Origin: JBFKMV01 sp041629655
GTDB taxonomy: Bacteria > Acidobacteriota > Polarisedimenticolia > Polarisedimenticolales > Polarisedimenticolaceae
DNA: 41,577 nt
Reading direction: 5' to 3'
NCBI GenBank assembly: GCA_041629655.1
Contig: JBFKMV010000022.1
Coordinates: 1 to 41,577, forward strand
Shown: positions 32,352-40,555 of the stretch, piece after piece
Layout of the letters: each line of letters opens with the position of its first letter
Position numbering within the stretch: position 1 is the stretch's first letter
The notes under the pieces: model-generated
The model's database searches: none
Seen by the model: only the letters and a program-made list of their open reading frames with translations
Told to the model about the DNA's origin: nothing
Program-made: the position numbers and the translations under genes

Positions 32352-33695
32352 TCAGCCCGCGCGGGGAGCCTCGACCGCCGAGCGCAGCAGCTCCACCAGG
32401 TGGCGCGCCGGCCGGCCGGCCAGCTGCTCGATCTGCTTGCGGCAGGAGATGCCCATCACCGCCAGCCGGGCCTCGGGGCGCTCCCGCAGCGCCGGTCCCA
32501 GCGCGCGCTCGAAGGCGGCCCGCGAAGCCTCGTAGTGCTCGCGCTCGAAACCGAACGCGCCGGCCATCCCGCAGCAGGGCGCCTGGACCATCTCGGCCCG
32601 GAAGCCCATCAGCCGCAGCAGCTCCAGCGAGCGGGCCGGGTCCGCCTCGGCCTTCTGCTGGCAGTGGCCGTGGAACAGCACGTCCCGGGTGTCGGCCTGC
32701 CGGAGCGGCAGCCCGAGCGGCTCGCGGCCGTGCTCCAGCGCCAGGAACTCGTCGATCAGCAGGCAGCGCGCGGCGACCTCCCGCGCGACGGGCTCGAGCT
32801 CCTCCCCCGCCAGCAGCCGCGGGTACTCGTGTCGCACGGTCAACAGGCACGAGGGCTCGCAACCGACGATCCAGCGCTGCCCGTCGAGCTGGCGCCGCAG
32901 ACGCATCACGTTGGTGCGGGCCTGCTCCCTGGCGCGCGCCGTGTAGCCCTTGGAGATCATCGGCCGCCCGCAGCAGACCGTGTCCGACAACCCGACGCCG
33001 AAGCCCGCCAGCTCCAGCAGCTCGGTCACTGCGACGCCGATCTGCGGCGCGTCGTAGTCCATGAACGTGTCGTGGAACAGCACCACCGCGCCGCGGTGCG
33101 CGTCGCCCAGCGGCCGGCGGCGCTCGAACCACTCGGGGAACGCGGGGCGCGCGAACTCGGGCAGCGGCCGCCGCTTGTGGATCCCCAGCAGGTGGTGCGC
33201 CAGCAACCGCGAGCCCGGCAGCCTCCCGGCCCAGTTGCTCACGGGCGCCAGCCGGCTGCCCCGCCGCGAGATGTCGTGGATGTTGGCGAAGAAATACGCG
33301 CGCAGCGGATGGCTGTGCCGCCGGTACTGCTCGGCGGCCAGCTCGGTCAGCTCGCGGCGGTCGCCGCCGTCGCGCTCCGGCGTCGGTTCCTCGCGCAGCA
33401 GTCCGCGGCGCACCTCGCGCAGCGCCCGCAGCACGCCGGCCGGGTCGTTGTCCTTGGGGCAGACCCGGGTGCAGGTCATGCAGCTCGCACAGGACCACGT
33501 GGTGTCCATCGCCAGCGCGCGCTCGATCTGGCCCAGCTGGAGGTAGCGCATCACGCGCTGGGGCTGGAACGAGAACGGGCAGGCCGCGGTGCACTTGCCG
33601 CACTGGTAGCAGCCGTAGACGTTGCGCTCGCACTCCCGCTCGAGCGCCAGCAGCAGCTCCCGTTGCAGCGGACCGCGCTGGAGTTCCGTGCCCAT
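32352..33695 (-). CDS. HdrC-HdrB fusion (HdrD-like), ferredoxin plus two CCG domains
   Basis: The product is 447 residues. Two [4Fe-4S] motifs open it: Cys29/32/35/39 (CYQCGKCTAACP) and Cys69/72/75/79 (CASCMTCTRVCP). Two CCG domains follow. The first has TVCCGRPMISKG and GCEPSC, but its upstream cysteine is missing (HDTFMDY). The second has FHGHCQQKA, APCCGMAGAFG and GISCRKQ. CCG domains in HdrB hold the non-cubane clusters that reduce disulfides or heterodisulfides. The fused order HdrC then HdrB matches HdrD-type and GlpC/GlcF-like proteins. It ends the redox operon, 21 bases after the FlxA-like gene, and would be the terminal thiol/disulfide module. The physiological disulfide is unknown. 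Confidence 0.85.
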   Translation of the reverse strand: MGTELQRGPLQRELLLALERECERNVYGCYQCGKCTAACPFSFQPQRVMRYLQLGQIERALAMDTTWSCASCMTCTRVCPKDNDPAGVLRALREVRRGLLREEPTPERDGGDRRELTELAAEQYRRHSHPLRAYFFANIHDISRRGSRLAPVSNWAGRLPGSRLLAHHLLGIHKRRPLPEFARPAFPEWFERRRPLGDAHRGAVVLFHDTFMDYDAPQIGVAVTELLELAGFGVGLSDTVCCGRPMISKGYTARAREQARTNVMRLRRQLDGQRWIVGCEPSCLLTVRHEYPRLLAGEELEPVAREVAARCLLIDEFLALEHGREPLGLPLRQADTRDVLFHGHCQQKAEADPARSLELLRLMGFRAEMVQAPCCGMAGAFGFEREHYEASRAAFERALGPALRERPEARLAVMGISCRKQIEQLAGRPARHLVELLRSAVEAPRAG

Positions 33696-33716
33696 GGTCG
33701 CTTCGTCTCCGCGTTC

Positions 33717-34586
33717 TCAGAAGTCGGCGGGCAACGCCTGCATCCGCTCCCAGCTCACCACGGGGCCGTCCCGGCAGACGTAGAACGACCCCACGTTGCA
33801 GCGGCCGCACTGGCCGAAGCCGCACTTCATCTTGTTCTCCAGCGTGGTGATCACCTGTCCGGGCGAGTAGCCGAGCTTCCCCAGCGCCTCGAACAGGAAA
33901 TGCAGCATCACCGGCGGGCCGCAGGCGACCACGATCCGCCCGTCCGGCGCCAGCCCGAGCCGCTCGAACACCTCCGGGATCAGCCCGACCTCGCCGTCCC
34001 AGTCCGCGGTCTCGCCGCCGGGGTCCACGGCCCGCACCACGCGCACGCCGTCGAGGCCGGCCCAGGCCGGCATCTCCTCCTGGTAGACCAGGTCGGCCAC
34101 GCTCCGCGCGCCGTTGAGCACCAGCACCTCGCCGTAATCCGAGCGGTGCCGCAGCACCGCGCACAGCGCCGCCCGCAGCGCGGCCATGCCGATGCCGCCG
34201 CCGAGGAACGCCAGGTCGTGCCCGCGCCACTCGGCCAGCGGGAACGCGTTGCCGTAGGGGCCGCGGAAGCCGATCACGCTGCCCGCGCCGAGCCCGCGCA
34301 GGGCGGTGGTCACCTTGCCCACCGAGCGGAAGGTGCACTCGACCCGCGGCGGCTCCCCGCCGTCGTCGTCGGGAGCGGCGTTGGCGATCGCGAACACGCA
34401 CTCCCCCGCCCCGAACACCGTGTACTCGCCGAACTGCCCCGGCTCCCAGCCGCCGAGCCGCCGGCCCTCCTGCTCGTCGACGAAGCACAGCCCCAGTGTG
34501 CGCACGTCGGGGGTCTCGTCGCGCAGCGTCTCGATGCGCAGCAGGCCGGGACGGTACGGGTTGCGCAGAGGTCCGACTTCAGGCAT
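33717..34586 (-). CDS. FAD/NAD(P)-binding electron-transfer subunit, FlxA/HydG-like
   Basis: The product is 289 residues of the ferredoxin-reductase fold, like the electron-transfer subunit of dihydroorotate dehydrogenase and sulfhydrogenase gamma. The FAD domain includes WEPGQFGEYTVFGAGE and FRSVGKVTTALRGLGAGS. The NAD domain includes FLGGGIGMAALRAAL and VVACGPPVMLHFLFEAL. A [2Fe-2S] cluster motif, KCGFGQCGRCNVG with a last Cys in YVCRDG, closes it. It should exchange electrons between NAD(P)H and the iron-sulfur subunits of the complex. The ATG at 34586 has GGAGG six bases upstream and overlaps the FlxB-like gene by eight bases. Confidence 0.87.
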   Translation of the reverse strand: MPEVGPLRNPYRPGLLRIETLRDETPDVRTLGLCFVDEQEGRRLGGWEPGQFGEYTVFGAGECVFAIANAAPDDDGGEPPRVECTFRSVGKVTTALRGLGAGSVIGFRGPYGNAFPLAEWRGHDLAFLGGGIGMAALRAALCAVLRHRSDYGEVLVLNGARSVADLVYQEEMPAWAGLDGVRVVRAVDPGGETADWDGEVGLIPEVFERLGLAPDGRIVVACGPPVMLHFLFEALGKLGYSPGQVITTLENKMKCGFGQCGRCNVGSFYVCRDGPVVSWERMQALPADF

Positions 34587-35631
34587 CGGCGCCCTCCCCC
34601 TCCGCGCCCGCAGCGGTCCGTGTGACGGTGTCGTGGATGTCGATGCCGGCCGGGCACAGCGCGATGCAACGGCCGCAGCCGACGCAGCGCGTGGTGCGCT
34701 CCGCGTCGGGCAGCAGGTAGGCGAACTTGTGCAGGGCGCGCTGGCGGTAGCGCGCATCGGAGCCGCCGCGCGGGTTGTGGCCCGAGGCGTGCCGGGTGAA
34801 CAGCGGGAAGGTGCACGCGTCCCAGCAGCGGATCTCGCGCCCGCCCCAGGCGTCGCCCTCGTGGTGCACGTCGAAGCACGAGCACGACGGGCAGACGTAG
34901 GCGCAGATGCTGCAGCTCACGCAGCGCCGCGCCGTCTGCTGCCAGACGGGATCCTCGAACCGGCGCTCCAGCACCGCGGCGACGTCGCCCGCAACCGGCG
35001 CCCGGGCGATCCGCTGCTCGACCCGACGCACCTGGTCGGCGGCCAGCGACCACTGCCCTGCGTGGGCCCGCGTCCATGACTCCGCGGCCAGCGCGCGCCC
35101 CTTGTCGGTCACCGCCCGCACCAGCCAGTCGGCCCCGAACGGCAGCACCAGCACGTCGACGCCCTCGGTCCCCATCGGGGAGCCGCCGACGGCGGTGCAG
35201 AAGCACTCGGGGCCGGCCTCCTGGCAGGCCAGGGCCACCACGGTCGTCAGCTCGCGCCGCCGGGCGTAGAGCGGGTCCTGGACCGGGCCGTCCAGGAACA
35301 CCTCGTCGAGGCGCACCAGTCCCGCCGCGTCGCAGGGGCGCACCCCGAACAGCACCCGCTCGCGCTCGGCGAGCGGCGGGTCGTGAAGCTCCGGGCCGTC
35401 CGCGCGCAACCGGTAGTGGTACAGCGTCTCGGTTCGGGGGAACAGGAACTCCTTCGGCGACCAGCGTGTCTTGCCCGGGTCGAGACAGGCTTCGGCGGCG
35501 CAGCCCAGCGGGCGGAACACGCGCGGCCCGCGGCCCTCGACGGGGGCGATCACCTCGCGGCCCTCGGCGATCAGCCGGTCGACCCACGTTCGCACGTCCT
35601 CGGCGCTCAGACGCCAGCCGCGCTGTTCCAT
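34579..35631 (-). CDS. [4Fe-4S] dicluster subunit, FlxB/HydB-like
   Basis: The product is 350 residues, similar to the beta subunit of sulfhydrogenase and to FlxB. The N-terminal two-thirds contain FGVRPCDAAGLVRLDEVF and ECFCTAVGGSPMGTEGVDV, hallmarks of the family. Two [4Fe-4S] motifs follow: CVSCSICAYVCPSCSC and CVGCGRCIALCPAGIDIH. It would pass electrons between the flavin subunit and the MvhD/HdrA side. The ATG at 35631 has GAGG nine bases upstream. A GTG at 35646, overlapping the previous stop as GTGA with GAGGAG upstream, is an equally possible start and would add five residues. Confidence 0.85.
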   Translation of the reverse strand: MEQRGWRLSAEDVRTWVDRLIAEGREVIAPVEGRGPRVFRPLGCAAEACLDPGKTRWSPKEFLFPRTETLYHYRLRADGPELHDPPLAERERVLFGVRPCDAAGLVRLDEVFLDGPVQDPLYARRRELTTVVALACQEAGPECFCTAVGGSPMGTEGVDVLVLPFGADWLVRAVTDKGRALAAESWTRAHAGQWSLAADQVRRVEQRIARAPVAGDVAAVLERRFEDPVWQQTARRCVSCSICAYVCPSCSCFDVHHEGDAWGGREIRCWDACTFPLFTRHASGHNPRGGSDARYRQRALHKFAYLLPDAERTTRCVGCGRCIALCPAGIDIHDTVTRTAAGAEGEGADA

Positions 35632-35642
35632 GTCCGGCTTCC

Positions 35643-37040
35643 TCACAGGATGAACTCCTCGGCGTCGTCGTCCCGGAACTCGGTCAGCGGCGGCGCCTGC
35701 GCGGGATCGGTCCCGGGCCGGTAGTCGAAGCGGTCCTCGACCACGCGCGCCAGCTTGCGGTTGAGCAGGTCGAGGCGGATCTCGGCCGGGCAGGCCCGCG
35801 CGCAGGCGTCGCAACCGGTGCAGCGCCCGGCGAGGTGGAACGCCCGCACCAGGTTCCAGGCCGTGTTGCCGGTCGCGTCGATCGCGGGCGAGATCCACTG
35901 CGGGCGGTGCTTCTCCGCGATGCAGGTCTCGCAGTAGCACAGCGGGCAGACGGCACGGCAGGCGTAGCAGCGGATGCAGCGCTCGAACTCGCCCTGCCAG
36001 TATTCCCGGCGGGCGTCGGGGGACAGCGTCTCGAGGTGCGCGATCGCGGCGTCGCGCGGATCCGGCTCGACGGCGACCTGCTGCGCCCGCGCGCCTTCCG
36101 CGGCGACGGCGACGTCGCACAGCGCGGGTACCGTGCCGTCGCAGGCGCGGCACCTGGCGGCCAGCCGGTCCCCCTCCCAGACCCCGTCGCACTGCACGCC
36201 GATCAGGTGCAGCTCGTCCCGGCGCAGCTGACGTTCCTGCAACAGGCCGACCACGGTGGCGACGTCGCACCGCTTCACCACCGCGGCCACCTTGCCCTCG
36301 CCCCCGCGGGTCCGCGGCAGGTAGACCGACAGGTTGTGGTGGCAGCCGGAGTCCCAGACCAGCTGCTGCGCCTGCTCGGGCCGCGTGATGAAGCCGGGCA
36401 CCGCCCGGTCCGGCAGCGTGCCGCGAGTGTAGCCGAGCACGATCGACGCCGTCTGCTGTTCCAGCAGCTCTCCCGCCACCCGGCGCAGCCGCTCGGCCAA
36501 CGCCTGCAGCTCCTCCGCCGAGGCCGGGCGGCGCGCGGTCTCCGCGTCGGCCGGTGGTGCGCTGTCCGGACCTCCGGCGGGCGGCCGCGCGGGGCCGGCC
36601 TCCCGCACCGCCGCGGTGACCTGCTCGACGACGCGGACCCACTTGGTGCCCTCGGAGGCGGAGACCCAGGAGAAGTGGAGCCGCCGCGGGTCCACGCCGA
36701 CGAACTCCATCAAGGCCTTGAAGGTCGCGAACCGCCGCCGCGCGTGCAGGTTGCCCTGCACGTAGTGGCAGTCGCCGGGATGGCAGCCCGACACCAGCAC
36801 GCCGTCGGCGCCCTGCTCGAAGGCCTTGACCACGAACATCGGGTTCATCCGGCCGGTGCAGGGAAAGCGCAGCAACCGCACCGCGGCGGGATAGGTCAGC
36901 CGGCTCGTGCCGGCGAGGTCGGCCCCGGCGTAGGTGCACCAGCGGCACACCATCGCCACGACGTTCGGCTGCCAGCCGGGCTGCGGGGCCGCGGGGCCCG
37001 CGTCAGACGCGGTCGGCCGCTCGGGCAGGGGCTCCCTCAT
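35643..37040 (-). CDS. MvhD-like (FlxD) domain fused to FlxC-like iron-sulfur protein
   Basis: The product is 465 residues. Residues about 25-145 are MvhD: Cys32 and Cys35 (VCRWCTYAGADLAG), Cys61 (FPCTGRM), Cys86 and Cys91 (GCHPGDCHY). These bind the [2Fe-2S] cluster that links hydrogenases or Flx modules to HdrA. An Ala/Pro linker (about 148-175) leads to a second part with LGYTRGTLPDRAVPGF, VKRCDVATVVGLLQE and LIGVQCDGVW. Two [4Fe-4S] motifs then follow: Cys355/358/361/365 with extra cysteines in CPLCYCETC, and Cys407/410/413/417 (CTGCDACARACP). No hydrogenase gene is adjacent, so electrons probably come from the Flx-like subunits. The ATG at 37040 lies within the hdrA 3' end, a 38-base overlap, with GAGGAG four bases upstream. 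Confidence 0.87.
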   Translation of the reverse strand: MREPLPERPTASDAGPAAPQPGWQPNVVAMVCRWCTYAGADLAGTSRLTYPAAVRLLRFPCTGRMNPMFVVKAFEQGADGVLVSGCHPGDCHYVQGNLHARRRFATFKALMEFVGVDPRRLHFSWVSASEGTKWVRVVEQVTAAVREAGPARPPAGGPDSAPPADAETARRPASAEELQALAERLRRVAGELLEQQTASIVLGYTRGTLPDRAVPGFITRPEQAQQLVWDSGCHHNLSVYLPRTRGGEGKVAAVVKRCDVATVVGLLQERQLRRDELHLIGVQCDGVWEGDRLAARCRACDGTVPALCDVAVAAEGARAQQVAVEPDPRDAAIAHLETLSPDARREYWQGEFERCIRCYACRAVCPLCYCETCIAEKHRPQWISPAIDATGNTAWNLVRAFHLAGRCTGCDACARACPAEIRLDLLNRKLARVVEDRFDYRPGTDPAQAPPLTEFRDDDAEEFIL

Positions 37041-39066
37041 CGGTCTCCTCGATCGTGTCCCGGCCGGGCGGCGCCGGCCCCAGCGCGGCGAGCTGCGCGA
37101 AGATCTGCTCCTCGGTGCAGCCCGCCAGGTCGATGTTTCCGTTGCGGCAGGTCACGCTGCACACGCCGCAGCCCTCGCAGACCGCCGGGTTGACCCGGGC
37201 CACGACGCGCGTGATCTCGCCCCGGCGGTCGCGGATCTCGTTGCGCTCGATCGCCCCGTAGGCGCACACCGCCAGGCACTCGAAACAGCCCGAGCAGTGC
37301 GTGTCGTCGATCACGGCGGTGGTCGGCTCGCGCTGCAGCATCGGCTGCGAGAGCAGCTCGACGCTCTTGCTCGCGGCGGCGGAGGCCTGGCACACCGCGT
37401 CCGGAATGTCCTTGGGCGCCTGCGCGGCGCCGGCCAGGTAGATCCCCGCGGTCAGCGTCTCCACCGGCCGCAGCTTGGGGTGCAGCTCCTGGAAGAACCC
37501 GTGGGCGTCGGTGGGGATGCGCAGCGCGGCCGACAGCCGCTCGTTCCTGATCGGCCCCGTGGGCAGCGCCACGACCACCAGGTCCGCCGGCAGCTCCACC
37601 GCCTGGCCCGACAGGGTATCGACGCCGTGGACGACCAGCTTGCCGTTGCGCTTGACGACCTGGCTGACCTGGCCGCGCAGATACAGCACGCGCTCCTCCT
37701 TGGCCACGCGCTGCACGAACTCCTCGTACCCCTTGCCCCCGGCCCGCACGTCCATGAAGAACACGGTCGCCCGCACGTCGTGCAGCTTGTGCTTGAGCAG
37801 CGCGACGTGCTTGGCCGTGTACATGCAGCAGATCCGCGAACAGTACGGGACGCCGCGCTTGGGGTCGCGCGAGCCCACGCACTGGATGAACACCACGTCC
37901 TCGGGAGTCTTGCCGTCGGAGGGCCGGCGGACCTCGCCCCCGGTGGGTCCGGACGCGGAGAGCAGGCGCTCGAATTCCAGCCCGTCCACCACGTCGGGGT
38001 GGATGCCGTAGCCGCACTCCGCCGCCGGCTCTCCGGCCAGCAGCTTGTAGCCGGTGGCGACGACGATCGCGCCGACCTCGCGTTCCACGACCTCGTCCGG
38101 CATGTCGTAGTCGATCGCCCGGGGCTTGCAGACCTCGGAGCAGCGCACGCAGGCCAGCAACCGGAAGCCGGTCTCGGAATCCAGCCGCGCGTTGAGGCAG
38201 CGGTCGGCGTCGAGCGTGTACGTCGACGGGACGGCCTGCGGGAACGGGATGTAGATCGCCTTGCGCCAGGCCAGGCCCATGTCGAACTCGTTGGGCACCG
38301 CCTCGGGGCAGGCCGCCACGCAGTCGCCGCAGGCCGTGCAGTCCTCCGCGCGCACGAAAGAAGCTTTCTTGCGGATCTTGACCTTGAAGTTGCCGACGAA
38401 GCCCTTGACCTCCTCGACCTCGGACAGCGTCAGCACCTCGATCTGCGGGTGCCGCGAGACCTCGACCATCAGCGGCGTCAGGATGCACTGCGAGCAGTCG
38501 AGGGTCGGGAAGGTCTCCGACAGCCGCGCCATGTTGCCGCCGAGCGACGGCTCGCGCTCCACCAGCACCACCGGGGACCCGGTGTTGGCCACGTCGAGCG
38601 CCGCCCGGATCCCGGCGACCCCGCCGCCGATCACCAGCGCGCGCCGCGTCACCGGCACCTGGACGGGCGTCAGCGCCTGCGCCCGCTTGACCCGCTCCAC
38701 CGTGGCCGCGACGATGCGGCAGGCCTTGGCGGTCGCCTCGTCCCGGTCGGGATGGACCCACGAGCACTGCTCGCGGATGTTGGCCATCTCGCACTGGAAC
38801 GGGTTGAGCCCGGCCTGGCAGGCGGCGCCGCGGAACGTCGGCTCGTGGAGCTGCGGCGAGCAGGCGGCGACGACCACCCCGGTCAGCTCGTGCTCCCGGA
38901 TCGCCTCGGCCAGGATCTTCTGTCCCGGCGCGGAGCAGAAGTACGGGTAGTCCGCGGAGTAGACCGTGCCCGGGATGCGCTTGGCGAACTCGGCCACCTC
39001 GTCGGCGCGCACCGTGCGGCCGATGTTCTCGCCGCAGTGGCAGACGAAGACGCCGATCCTGGCCAC
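37003..39066 (-). CDS. hdrA: Heterodisulfide reductase subunit A-like flavoprotein, HdrA
   Basis: The product is 687 residues, full length for HdrA. The N-terminal region has GVFVCHCGENIG. The FAD-binding Rossmann motif is ALVIGGGVAGIRAAL (GGGVAG at 147-152). The conserved FPTLDCSQCILTP holds Cys191 and Cys194. An inserted ferredoxin-like region has Cys243/246/249/253 and Cys290/306/309/313. The second half of the flavin fold includes FIQCVGSRD. The C-terminus carries two [4Fe-4S] motifs, HCSGCFECLAVC and CEGCGVCSVTC. HdrA is the known site of flavin-based electron bifurcation. It starts with GTG at 39066, GGAGGAG eight bases upstream, three bases after the gamma subunit gene of the 2-oxoacid oxidoreductase. 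Confidence 0.94.
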   Translation of the reverse strand: MARIGVFVCHCGENIGRTVRADEVAEFAKRIPGTVYSADYPYFCSAPGQKILAEAIREHELTGVVVAACSPQLHEPTFRGAACQAGLNPFQCEMANIREQCSWVHPDRDEATAKACRIVAATVERVKRAQALTPVQVPVTRRALVIGGGVAGIRAALDVANTGSPVVLVEREPSLGGNMARLSETFPTLDCSQCILTPLMVEVSRHPQIEVLTLSEVEEVKGFVGNFKVKIRKKASFVRAEDCTACGDCVAACPEAVPNEFDMGLAWRKAIYIPFPQAVPSTYTLDADRCLNARLDSETGFRLLACVRCSEVCKPRAIDYDMPDEVVEREVGAIVVATGYKLLAGEPAAECGYGIHPDVVDGLEFERLLSASGPTGGEVRRPSDGKTPEDVVFIQCVGSRDPKRGVPYCSRICCMYTAKHVALLKHKLHDVRATVFFMDVRAGGKGYEEFVQRVAKEERVLYLRGQVSQVVKRNGKLVVHGVDTLSGQAVELPADLVVVALPTGPIRNERLSAALRIPTDAHGFFQELHPKLRPVETLTAGIYLAGAAQAPKDIPDAVCQASAAASKSVELLSQPMLQREPTTAVIDDTHCSGCFECLAVCAYGAIERNEIRDRRGEITRVVARVNPAVCEGCGVCSVTCRNGNIDLAGCTEEQIFAQLAALGPAPPGRDTIEETDEGAPARAADRV

Positions 39067-39069
39067 GGC

Positions 39070-39654
39070 TCAGGCTCCTCCGTCGCGGGCGCCGGTCGCG
39101 CCGACCGGACGCTCGCCGTAGTCCTGCTCGAAGGCGGCCCAGCCGGCGTCGAAGGCCCGCAGGTTCAGCTCCTCGGTACCGGGCGGCACCGCGGCCTTGA
39201 CCGCCTTGCGCATCGCCTCGCGCGGCACGATCCCGGTGGCCGCCGCAAAGAAACCGACCATCACGATGTTCTGCACGATCGAGCGGCCCTGCTCCTCGGC
39301 GATCCGCGTCGAGGACACGCCGAACGCGCGCTGCCCGGGACCCGGTCGGGCCTCGACGAGGTCCTTCTCGTAGATCAGCACGCCGTCGTCCTCGAGTTCG
39401 TCGGCGTGCCGCTCGTAGCCCTCGGCGGACATCGCCACGAACACATCGGGCCGCTGGATGTAGGGGTAGAGCACCTCGCGGTCCGACAGCACCAGCGTCG
39501 CGCTGCAGGCCGACCCCCGCGCCTCGGGGCCGAAGCTCTGGATCATCGTCGCGTGCCGGCCGGCCTCCACGGCGCAGGCGCGCCCGATGATGTGGCCGGC
39601 CAGGATCACCCCTTGCCCGCCGAAGCCGGTAATGCGGATCTCAGTCCTGCTCAC
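39070..39654 (-). CDS. 2-oxoacid:ferredoxin oxidoreductase gamma subunit
   Basis: The product is 194 residues. It has the gamma-domain pattern ITGFGGQGVILAGHIIGRA, MIQSFGPEARGSACSATLVL, PYIQRPDVFVAMSAEGYERH and QNIVMVGFFAAATGIV. Together with the KorA- and KorB-like subunits it completes a three-chain oxidoreductase that interconverts a 2-oxoacid plus CoA and an acyl-CoA plus CO2 and reduced ferredoxin. It starts with GTG at 39654, with AAGGGGG eight bases upstream, and overlaps the korB 3' end by 14 bases. No KorD-type small ferredoxin subunit is seen here; it may lie upstream of korA beyond the window. Confidence 0.9.
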   Translation of the reverse strand: MSRTEIRITGFGGQGVILAGHIIGRACAVEAGRHATMIQSFGPEARGSACSATLVLSDREVLYPYIQRPDVFVAMSAEGYERHADELEDDGVLIYEKDLVEARPGPGQRAFGVSSTRIAEEQGRSIVQNIVMVGFFAAATGIVPREAMRKAVKAAVPPGTEELNLRAFDAGWAAFEQDYGERPVGATGARDGGA

Positions 39655-40555
39655 CGAGCCATCCCCCTTCCGGCGGCAGCGGCCGGTAGCGCTCCCCCAG
39701 GACCTTCGCGTAGTGGGCGTCCATCATCGCGGAGAACCCGGGCCGGTCTTGGTCGACGAAGCGGCCGCAGACGATCCGGCCCTGGAAGTCGATCTCGAGG
39801 TCGCGGGTGTCCGCGTCGTGCCGGATCTCGGCGTTGTCGTGGTAGAAGCGGATCAGGTCGAGCCCGGTGCCGAGCTTGTTCAGCCGCGAGTAGAGCGTCG
39901 AGCACGGCGCGATGACCTCGATGAACCGGAAGCCCTTGCGCGCCAGGGCCTCCTCGAACGCGGCGGTCAGGCGCCGGATGTCGAGGCAGGTCCAGCGGGC
40001 GACGTAGTTGGCGCCGCAGCTGGCGACCAGGTGGGGCAGGTTGAACGGCCGCTCGAAGTTGCCGAACGGCATCGTCGACGAGCGCGCGGTCTCGGGCGTG
40101 GTGGGCGCGTTCTGGCCGCCGGTCATGCCGTAGATGAAGTTGTTGACCATCACGACCAGCAGGTCGATGTTGCGCCGCGCGGCGTGGATCAGGTGGTTGC
40201 CGCCGATCCCGCTCAGGTCGCCGTCGCCGGAGAACACGGTCACGTTCAGCTCCGGGCGCCCCAGCTTGAGCCCCGTGGCGAAGGGGATCGCCCGGCCGTG
40301 GGTGGCGTGGAACCCGTCGAGCTTCATGTAGCCGGCGACCCGGCCGGTGCAGCCGATGCCGGAAACCACCGAGACCTTGTCCAGGTCGAGACCGCTGTGC
40401 TCGAGCGCCGTGGCGTAGCACTTGACCACGGTGCCGATGCCGCAGGTCGGACACCAGATGTGCGGGATGCGGTCCATGCGCAGGAACGGCGCGATCGGGT
40501 GCTCCTGCTCGGCCGCGTCCTCGCGGATCAGCTTCGAGGGCGTTTCCGTGCTCAT
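39641..40555 (-). CDS. korB: 2-oxoacid:ferredoxin oxidoreductase beta subunit, KorB-like
   Basis: The product is 304 residues and binds thiamine diphosphate. It keeps WCPTCGIGTVVKCY near residue 34, GIGCTGRVAGYM, HGRAIPFATGLKL and the TPP/Mg motif GDGDLSGIGGNHLIHAARRN, with NFIYGMTGGQNAPTTP closing it. The sequence is of the KorB type associated with 2-oxoglutarate, but related enzymes accept other 2-oxoacids, including 2-oxoadipate-like or branched ones. The ATG at 40555 overlaps the korA stop as ATGA. It carries no ferredoxin domain, so electrons must leave to free ferredoxin or to the HdrA-Flx proteins encoded downstream. Confidence 0.92.
   Translation of the reverse strand: MSTETPSKLIREDAAEQEHPIAPFLRMDRIPHIWCPTCGIGTVVKCYATALEHSGLDLDKVSVVSGIGCTGRVAGYMKLDGFHATHGRAIPFATGLKLGRPELNVTVFSGDGDLSGIGGNHLIHAARRNIDLLVVMVNNFIYGMTGGQNAPTTPETARSSTMPFGNFERPFNLPHLVASCGANYVARWTCLDIRRLTAAFEEALARKGFRFIEVIAPCSTLYSRLNKLGTGLDLIRFYHDNAEIRHDADTRDLEIDFQGRIVCGRFVDQDRPGFSAMMDAHYAKVLGERYRPLPPEGGWLGEQD

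Noticed and set aside
31632..34625. Nearly 1000-codon plus-strand open frame opposite the redox genes
   Set aside because: It is a shadow of the GNAT and HdrC-HdrB/FlxA coding regions in another frame, without any motif.
35643..37040. MvhD domain as proof of a [NiFe] hydrogenase here
   Set aside because: No large or small hydrogenase subunit gene is present in the window. The neighbours are Flx-like, not Mvh hydrogenase.
36934..39915. Nearly 1000-codon plus-strand open frame opposite hdrA
   Set aside because: It is antisense to HdrA, which has complete cluster and FAD motifs. The translation is biased to Arg, Val, Leu and His and has no recognisable domain.
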